Shown in pieces: positions 58,425 through 64,000 of a stretch of DNA of 64,000 nt; the stretch's first letter is position 1; each line of letters opens with the position of its first letter. Origin of the DNA: Actinomadura citrea (GTDB lineage Bacteria; Actinomycetota; Actinomycetes; Streptosporangiales; Streptosporangiaceae); the NCBI RefSeq assembly GCF_013409045.1, contig NZ_JACCBT010000001.1, positions 8,410,669 through 8,474,668 of the forward strand, written 5' to 3'. The notes under the pieces are model-generated. The model had not been told where the DNA came from and searched no databases. It worked only from the letters and a program-made list of their open reading frames with translations. The position numbers and the translations under genes are program-made.

Positions 58425-59123
58425 GTGGCCGAGATCGCGCGGGGCGCCGTGCCCAGCCCCAACATCTGGAACTCCCCCCAGGTCTACGAGCTGGAGAACC
58501 GTGCCGTCGACCCCGACGGCGTGCTGGCCGCCGCCATGCGCGCGATCCGTCCCTGGGACGGCGCCGACGTCCTCGACGTCGGCTGCGGCACCGGCTTCCA
58601 CCTGCCGTTCTTCGCCGAGGACGCGCGCCGGGTGATCGGCGTGGAGCCGCACGCCGGCCTCGCCTCCGCCGCCGCCCGCCGGACGCGGGACCTTCCCAAC
58701 GTCACCGTGCGTGCGGGCACCGCGCAGGCACTGCCGATCCCGGACGCGTCGATCGACGTCGCCCACGCGCGGTGGGCCTACTTCTTCGGCCCGGGATGCG
58801 AGCCGGGCCTCGCCGAACTGGACCGGGTCGTCCGGCGGGGCGGCGCGATCCTCGTCATCGACAACGACGCCACCCGGTCCACGTTCGGCCGCTGGTTCCG
58901 GCGGAGCCTGCCGAAATACGACCCCGCCGCCGTCGAGCGGTTCTGGACGCGGCGCGGCTTCCACCGGGAGCCGCTGACCATCCGGTGGGCGTTCCAGACC
59001 CGCGAGGACCTGGCCGCCGTCCTGCGGATCGAGTTCCCCCGCGATCTCGCGGACGCCTGCCTGCACGAACTCCCCGGCGTCGAGGTGGACTATGCCGTGA
59101 ATTTGTGGTGGCGTTGCCCCTGA
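58425..59123 (+). CDS. Class I SAM-dependent methyltransferase
   Basis: 232 residues from GTG at 58425. SAM motif VLDVGCGTGFHLPFF, acidic VIGVEP, and ALPIPDASIDVAHARWAYFF are those of the UbiE/COQ5-like small-molecule methyltransferases. The frame opens at 58359, but a -10-like TACCCT at 58411-58416 lies eight bases before the chosen GTG, pointing to a leaderless message. Substrate unknown. Confidence 0.85.
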   Translation: MAEIARGAVPSPNIWNSPQVYELENRAVDPDGVLAAAMRAIRPWDGADVLDVGCGTGFHLPFFAEDARRVIGVEPHAGLASAAARRTRDLPNVTVRAGTAQALPIPDASIDVAHARWAYFFGPGCEPGLAELDRVVRRGGAILVIDNDATRSTFGRWFRRSLPKYDPAAVERFWTRRGFHREPLTIRWAFQTREDLAAVLRIEFPRDLADACLHELPGVEVDYAVNLWWRCP

Positions 59124-59159
59124 GTTACCAGTCAGTTGGGTCATCGGGAGGAACGCACC

Positions 59160-60236
59160 ATGGGTCGCGCCGCCGCCACGAGCCGAGTCACCACCGGGAG
59201 GGCGCTCGGCGGTCTCCTCGCCGCCACCGCCCTCGGCGCGGCCGGCGCCGGCGCCGGGCTGGTCGCCCAGCGCCGCGCCATGCGCCGCCTGCAACTGCGT
59301 CCCGACCCGTTCGCGGGCGAGCCGTTCGGATCGCTGCGCGGCCGCCCCCTGCCCGTCCGCGCCGACGACGGCACCCGCCTCTACGCCGAGATCGACGGCG
59401 AGGACCGCACCGACCTCGCGATCGTGTTCTGCCACGGCTGGACGCTCACCCAGGACTCCTGGCACTTCCAGCGCAAGGCCCTGCGCGGCCTCGGCCGCCT
59501 CGTCTTCTGGGACCACCGCGGCCACGGGCGCTCCGACGGCGGCGCTCGCGACGGTTACGCCGTCCCCCGCCTGGCCCGCGACCTCGGCGCCGTCATCGAG
59601 GCGACCGTGCCCGCCGAGACGCCCGTCGTCCTGGTCGGCCACTCGATGGGCGGCATGACCATCATGCGGTACGTCGACGAGAACCCCGACCTGGTCGGAC
59701 GCAAGATCCTCGCGATCGGGCTGCTGTGCACGTCGTCCGGCGGCCTCGGCGAGGTCACGCTCGGCATGCCCGCGCTCATCGCGCGCACCACCCACCGCCT
59801 CATGCCCGCCGCCCTCGGCGCGCTCGGCGCCGGCTCCGGGGTCGTCGAGCGCGTCCGCCACCTCGGCCGCGACGCCGCCGCCCTCGTCGAGGACCTGGTC
59901 GCCTTCGGCCCGGACGCCAGCCCCGCCGCGGTCGCCTTCGCCGAGCAGATGATGGCCGACACCCGCATGGACGCCTTCGTCGACTTCTTCCGTTCCATGA
60001 TCACCACTGAGGTGATCAGCGAGTGCGCGTCGCTCGGCGGCGCCGACACCCTGGTCATCGGCGCGGAGAACGACATGCTCACCCCGGTCGAGCACAGTCT
60101 GAAGATCGCCTCCTGCGCGCCGTCGGGGCGGCTGGAGGTCGTCCCCGGCGCCGGGCACATGGCCATGCTCGAACGTCCGAGCATCGTGTCCGACCACCTC
60201 GGCGACCTGATCGAACGGGCCCGCAAGGAGAGCTGA
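59160..60236 (+). CDS. Alpha/beta hydrolase with N-terminal hydrophobic segment
   Basis: 358 residues. A Gly/Ala-rich hydrophobic segment (about 12-40) may be a signal anchor. The hydrolase core has HGWTLTQDSW oxyanion region, nucleophile GHSMGGM near 160, Asp in IGAENDMLTP and His in PGAGHMAMLERP. ATG at 59160 after GGGAGGA. Lipase, esterase or lactonase role; situated between a methyltransferase and radA. Confidence 0.88.
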   Translation: MGRAAATSRVTTGRALGGLLAATALGAAGAGAGLVAQRRAMRRLQLRPDPFAGEPFGSLRGRPLPVRADDGTRLYAEIDGEDRTDLAIVFCHGWTLTQDSWHFQRKALRGLGRLVFWDHRGHGRSDGGARDGYAVPRLARDLGAVIEATVPAETPVVLVGHSMGGMTIMRYVDENPDLVGRKILAIGLLCTSSGGLGEVTLGMPALIARTTHRLMPAALGALGAGSGVVERVRHLGRDAAALVEDLVAFGPDASPAAVAFAEQMMADTRMDAFVDFFRSMITTEVISECASLGGADTLVIGAENDMLTPVEHSLKIASCAPSGRLEVVPGAGHMAMLERPSIVSDHLGDLIERARKES

Positions 60237-60287
60237 CCCCCCGCGCGGGGACGAAAACTGTCGGTGCGCGGCTCTACGCTTCCGCAC

Positions 60288-61736
60288 ATGGCGAAGGCGA
60301 AGACGGCCAAGGCCCTCTACCGGTGCTCGGAGTGCGGGTGGCAGACCTCCAAGTGGGTCGGGCGCTGCGGCGAGTGCCAGACATGGGGGACGGTCACCGA
60401 GGCCGCGTCGGCGACCCCGGCCCGGGTCGTGTCGGCGGGGGCGGTCACCTCACCGGCCCGCCCGATCGGGCAGGTCGACGTGCGGTCCGCGCAGACGCGC
60501 CCCACCGGCCTGGACGAGCTCGACCGCGTCCTCGGCGGCGGCATCGTGCCCGGGGCCGTCCTGCTGCTGGCGGGCGAGCCCGGCATCGGCAAGTCGACGC
60601 TGCTGCTGGAGGTCGCCGCCCTCGCCTCGACGGGGTCCCGCGGCGCCGCGGGCCCGGCGGGCGCCGAAGAACCGGCGGGCGGGAACGTCCTGTACGTGAC
60701 GGGCGAGGAGTCGGCCGAGCAGGTCCGGCTGCGCGCCGACCGCGTCGGCGCGATCACCGACCGGCTGTACCTGGCGGCCGAGACGGAGCTGTCGGCGATC
60801 CTCGGCCACATCGACTCGGTGGGGCCCGGGCTGCTCGTCGTCGACTCCATCCAGACGATCGGCACCGCCGAGGCCGACGGCGCGCCCGGCGGCGTCACCC
60901 AGGTCCGCGAGGTCGCCGCCAACCTGATCAGGGTCGCCAAGGAGCGCGGCATGACCGTCGTGCTGGTCGGCCACGTCACCAAGGAGGGCGCGATCGCCGG
61001 GCCGCGCCTGCTGGAGCACCTGGTCGACGTCGTCCTGTACTTCGAGGGCGACCGGCACTCCCGGCTCCGCATGATCCGCGCGGTGAAGAACCGGTACGGC
61101 CCCACCGACGAGCTCGGCTGCTTCGACCTGTCCGAGGTCGGCATCGTCGGGCTGCCCGACCCGAGCGGCCTGTTCCTCACCCGCCGCGAGGAGGCCGTCC
61201 CCGGTACCTGCGTCACCGTCACGCTCGAAGGGCGCCGCCCCCTCGTCGCCGAGGTGCAGTCGCTCGTCGCCAAGTCGCACCTCCCGGCGCCGCGGCGCGC
61301 CACCTCCGGGCTCGACACGTCCCGCGTCGCGATGGTCCTCGCCGTCCTCGCGCAGCGCTGCAAGATCTCCATGCACGAGCAGGACGTGTACGTCTCGACG
61401 GTCGGCGGCGTCCGGCTCGCCGAGACCTCCGTCGACCTGGCCCTCGGCCTCGCCGTCGCGGGCTCCACCGTCGAGCAGGCGCTGTCCACCAGCCTCATCG
61501 CGCTCGGCGAGGTGGGCCTCGCCGGGGAGGTCCGCGTCGTGCCCGGCGTCCAGCGGCGGCTGGCCGAGGCCGCGCGGCTCGGGTTCAAGCACGCCGTCGT
61601 CCCGCGCGGCTCCCTCGAACTGGCCGACGGGCCCCTCAAACGCGCGGATCCGCAGCTCAGCAGCTACGAGGGCATGAAGGTCATGGAGGTCGACAGCCTC
61701 CAGCAGGCGCTGCAGGTCGCGTTTACCGCGCCCTGA
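60288..61736 (+). CDS. radA: DNA repair ATPase RadA
   Basis: RecA-like branch-migration helicase. 482 residues: N-terminal zinc finger Cys13, 16, 27, 30, Walker A GEPGIGKSTLLLEV near 102, the RadA motif KNRYGPTDELG (Tyr where KNRFG is usual) and a C-terminal Lon-like domain. ATG at 60288. It lies directly before disA, as in many Gram-positive bacteria where RadA influences DisA activity. Confidence 0.97.
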   Translation: MAKAKTAKALYRCSECGWQTSKWVGRCGECQTWGTVTEAASATPARVVSAGAVTSPARPIGQVDVRSAQTRPTGLDELDRVLGGGIVPGAVLLLAGEPGIGKSTLLLEVAALASTGSRGAAGPAGAEEPAGGNVLYVTGEESAEQVRLRADRVGAITDRLYLAAETELSAILGHIDSVGPGLLVVDSIQTIGTAEADGAPGGVTQVREVAANLIRVAKERGMTVVLVGHVTKEGAIAGPRLLEHLVDVVLYFEGDRHSRLRMIRAVKNRYGPTDELGCFDLSEVGIVGLPDPSGLFLTRREEAVPGTCVTVTLEGRRPLVAEVQSLVAKSHLPAPRRATSGLDTSRVAMVLAVLAQRCKISMHEQDVYVSTVGGVRLAETSVDLALGLAVAGSTVEQALSTSLIALGEVGLAGEVRVVPGVQRRLAEAARLGFKHAVVPRGSLELADGPLKRADPQLSSYEGMKVMEVDSLQQALQVAFTAP

Positions 61737-61849
61737 CAGGCGTCCCGCCAGAGTATTACTCCACACAACGCACGCTTGCGACCTGGGGAGGAACCAGTAC
61801 GCGGCCCGCCTCGGTAAACTGGCGCCGTCCAGCGACCTCCGGGGGCCAG

Positions 61850-62932
61850 GTGCCATCACACGACAAGGGTCATGACGAACGACGCCGCGCCACACTGGCC
61901 GCGGTGGCTCCCGGCACCCAGATCCGGGACGGACTGGAGCGCATCCTGCGGGGCCACACCGGCGGCCTGATCGTGCTCGGCTACGACGCGCCCGTCGCGG
62001 AGCTGTGCACGGGCGGCTTCGAGCTCGACGTCGAGTTCTCCGCCACGCGGCTGCGCGAACTCGCCAAGATGGACGGCGCGATCGTCCTCGACGACAGCCA
62101 CACCCGCATCGTCCGCGCCGCCGTCCACCTCGTGCCGGACTCCACCCTCCCCACCGAGGAGTCGGGGACCCGCCACCGCACCGCGGAGCGCGTCGCCCGC
62201 CAGACCGGCCTGCCGGTCATCTCGGTGAGCCAGTCGATGCACATCATCGCGCTCTACCTCGACGGCATCCGCTACGTCCTGGAGGACTCGGCGGCCATCC
62301 TCTCCAAGGCCAACCAGGCCCTGGCGACGCTCGAACGCTACAAGCTGCGCCTCGACGAGGTGTCCGGCACGCTGTCGGCGCTGGAGATCGAGGACCTCGT
62401 CACCGTCCGGGACGTCAGCGCCGTCGTCCAGCGCCTGGAGATGGTGCGCCGCATCGCCGACGAGATCGAGGGCTACGTCGTCGAGCTCGGCACCGACGGC
62501 CGCCTGCTGTCCCTCCAGCTCGACGAGCTGGTCTCCGGCGTGGACGTCGACCGGCAGCTGATCGTCCGCGACTACCCGTCCGACGACACCCGCACCCGCG
62601 GCGTGGACGCCATCCTGTCCTCCCTGGACACCCTGTCGGCCAACGAGCTGCTCGACCTGTCCACGGTCGCCGAGGTGATGGGCTTCGCCGGCCCGGACGC
62701 CCTCGACCTGCCCGTCAGCCCCAAGGGCTTCCGGCTGCTCGCCAAGGTCCCGCGCCTGCCGAGCCTGGTCGTCGAACGCCTCGTCGAGCACTTCGGCGGC
62801 CTGCAGAAACTCCTCGCCGCCAGCATCGACGACCTCCAGGCCGTCGGGGGCGTGGGCGAGTCCCGCGCCCGCAGCGTCCGCGAGGGCCTCTCCCGCCTGG
62901 CCGAGTCGTCCATCCTGGAACGCTACGTCTAG
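61850..62932 (+). CDS. disA: DNA integrity scanning diadenylate cyclase DisA
   Basis: Synthesises c-di-AMP and scans DNA. 360 residues: DAC domain with DGA (75-77) and RHR (108-110, GTRHRTAERV), helical spine, and a C-terminal HhH DNA-binding domain (about 300-350, DDLQAVGGVGESRARSVREG). GTG at 61850 after GGGGG; the frame runs far upstream through radA sequence only. The 113-base gap to radA includes a -10-like TAAACT (61814-61819). Confidence 0.97.
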   Translation: MPSHDKGHDERRRATLAAVAPGTQIRDGLERILRGHTGGLIVLGYDAPVAELCTGGFELDVEFSATRLRELAKMDGAIVLDDSHTRIVRAAVHLVPDSTLPTEESGTRHRTAERVARQTGLPVISVSQSMHIIALYLDGIRYVLEDSAAILSKANQALATLERYKLRLDEVSGTLSALEIEDLVTVRDVSAVVQRLEMVRRIADEIEGYVVELGTDGRLLSLQLDELVSGVDVDRQLIVRDYPSDDTRTRGVDAILSSLDTLSANELLDLSTVAEVMGFAGPDALDLPVSPKGFRLLAKVPRLPSLVVERLVEHFGGLQKLLAASIDDLQAVGGVGESRARSVREGLSRLAESSILERYV

Positions 62933-63022
62933 CCCGGTTCCCCAGAGGGCCGACCGAGCACGACCCGCACCAGAACCCGTCATCCAAGCCATAAGAACAG
63001 ACGGCGCGGCGGGCGGGACGGA

Positions 63023-63646
63023 TCAGCGGAGGCTGAAGATCTGTTTCTTGGCCTTCGCGCCTTTCAGCGTGGCCACGTAGGTGCCGGGGCGGGCGCGGAC
63101 GGCGCCCTTGCAGTCGCGCCGGCGGTCCCAGACGACGTCGTCGACGTAGGGGATGCCGCGCCGGAGCGTCGCCTTGGGCGCGCCTGCCTTGCGGCACTTG
63201 GTCGACGACCAGACGCGGTCCGCGCCGGAGGTGATGCGGACGTCCAGCCATCCCGTGTCGAACGCGCAGGACCCCTCACCCGTGCTGACGACCGTGACCC
63301 GGAACTCCGGCCGTTCGGACCCCGTGTAGACGTTCTTCGCGGCGGACATGTTGACCACGAGGTCACCGCGGTCGCAGGGGCCGCCGTCGGCCTGCTCCGG
63401 CGCGGGCGTGGTCGTCGTGGTGACGGTGACCGTCGGCATCGCGCTCGGCGGCGGCGGGGGGCGCGTTCCCTCGGCCGCGCCCGCAGGGCGGCCCGGCTCG
63501 TCCTTCCCGGCGACGCCGGAGCCTCCCTGGCATGTCCAGGCCAGCAGGCCGACGGCCCCGAGGACGCCCGCCAGGGCCCACACGCGCCGCCGCCAGTATC
63601 GATCGAGTCCAGAACCGTCACGGTCGCGCTCGGTGTTCGCCCCCAT
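63023..63646 (-). CDS. Membrane-anchored secreted protein of unknown function
   Basis: 207 residues. One membrane helix (about 22-42, VWALAGVLGAVGLLAWTCQG), a Pro/Thr linker (PPPPPSAMPTVTVTTTTTPA) and an outer beta-rich domain with four Cys that could pair (PCDRGD, GSCAFD, TKCRKA, RDCKGA). ATG at 63646 is six bases after a CATACT -10-like element, so leaderless initiation is likely. Domain not recognised. Divergent from mutY. Confidence 0.75.
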   Translation of the reverse strand: MGANTERDRDGSGLDRYWRRRVWALAGVLGAVGLLAWTCQGGSGVAGKDEPGRPAGAAEGTRPPPPPSAMPTVTVTTTTTPAPEQADGGPCDRGDLVVNMSAAKNVYTGSERPEFRVTVVSTGEGSCAFDTGWLDVRITSGADRVWSSTKCRKAGAPKATLRRGIPYVDDVVWDRRRDCKGAVRARPGTYVATLKGAKAKKQIFSLR

Positions 63647-63715
63647 GCGGGCAGTATGCATTCACGGAACCGTTAAGGGCGGGCGACCCGCCGCGTGCCA
63701 CAATGGCAGGGCGCC

Positions 63716-64000
63716 ATGAACACCGACTCCGCCTACACCGCACCGATCCTCGACTGGTACGACGCGAACGCCCGGGACCTCCCGTGGCGGGCGCCGGACG
63801 CGACCCCCTGGGGCGTCCTCGTCAGCGAGATCATGCTCCAGCAGACACCGGTCTCCCGCGTCCTGCCCGTCTGGGACGCCTGGACGACCCGCTGGCCGAC
63901 GCCCGCCGCGCTCGCCGCCGAACCGTCCGGCGAGGCCGTCCGCGCGTGGGGACGGCTCGGCTACCCGCGCCGCGCGCTGCGCCTCCACGCGGCCGCCTGC
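63716..64000 (+). CDS. mutY: A/G-specific adenine glycosylase, N-terminal part
   Basis: First 95 codons, open to the right edge. Removes adenine mispaired with 8-oxoguanine. WYDANARDLPWRAPDATPWG and VLVSEIMLQQTPVSRVLPVW are the MutY N-terminal signature. ATG at 63716. Located with radA and disA in a DNA-maintenance group. Confidence 0.94.
   Translation, partial: MNTDSAYTAPILDWYDANARDLPWRAPDATPWGVLVSEIMLQQTPVSRVLPVWDAWTTRWPTPAALAAEPSGEAVRAWGRLGYPRRALRLHAAAC

Overview
This is a high-GC (about 70% by eye) chromosomal window from a Gram-positive actinomycete. The evidence is actinobacterial marker genes (bldC, a bldN-type sigma factor, rex-hemACDB, menaquinone enzymes, the 32-residue ribosomal protein bS22, disA), frequent GTG starts, GTGA/ATGA overlaps and several apparently leaderless mRNAs. 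Gene order resembles Streptomyces around bldN/rex/hem and Mycobacterium around hemL-resABC and proC-bS22-galE2. The protein flavour suggests Streptosporangiales, possibly Thermomonosporaceae; the genus is a guess.

Bases 1-10437 hold most of the complex I operon on the minus strand (nuoA to nuoJ, nuoJ running off the left edge). Directly upstream are a menJ-type reductase, menG, a DUF4229 membrane protein and a PLP-dependent dehydratase (10595-14054). BldC (14291) is followed by a cytosolic anthrax-lethal-factor-like zinc peptidase with a small acidic protein (14710-16001). The cytochrome c maturation operon resA-ccdA-resB-ccsB and a histidine phosphatase follow (16139-20923). A LysR/EamA/DapA cassette (20931-23743) separates them from hemL. 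Next come a transmembrane pseudokinase, a small Prim-Pol protein and the rex-hemA-hemC-hemD-hemB operon (25126-33782).

Bases 34018-37673 form a developmental block: glutaredoxin, a membrane protein with a C-terminal ABM domain, a BldN-like sigma factor, a damaged RsbN-like frame and a HAD hydrolase. A large SARP/NB-ARC regulator faces a drrAB-type exporter (37748-42650). After DLH, LtrA and PlsC-like genes comes a conserved block (epimerase, bS22, BldC/excisionase-type HTH, phosphatase, deacetylase, proC, PRODH). The right end has an LCP ligase, a second ABC exporter, TetR, an isomerase, a methyltransferase, hydrolases, radA, disA and the start of mutY.

The unifying theme of the left 34 kb is respiration: heme, cytochrome c maturation, menaquinone and complex I. 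A perfect Rex operator lies in front of menJ (and so upstream of nuo), and a degenerate Rex site overlaps a good promoter in front of rex itself. A second class of palindrome, resembling BlaI/CopY-type operators, lies in front of resA and, in a variant form, in front of nuoA. I found no CRISPR array, tRNA, rRNA, insertion sequence or prophage. The most unusual items are the zincin pair, the pseudokinase, the broken RsbN frame and the palindromic regulatory sites.
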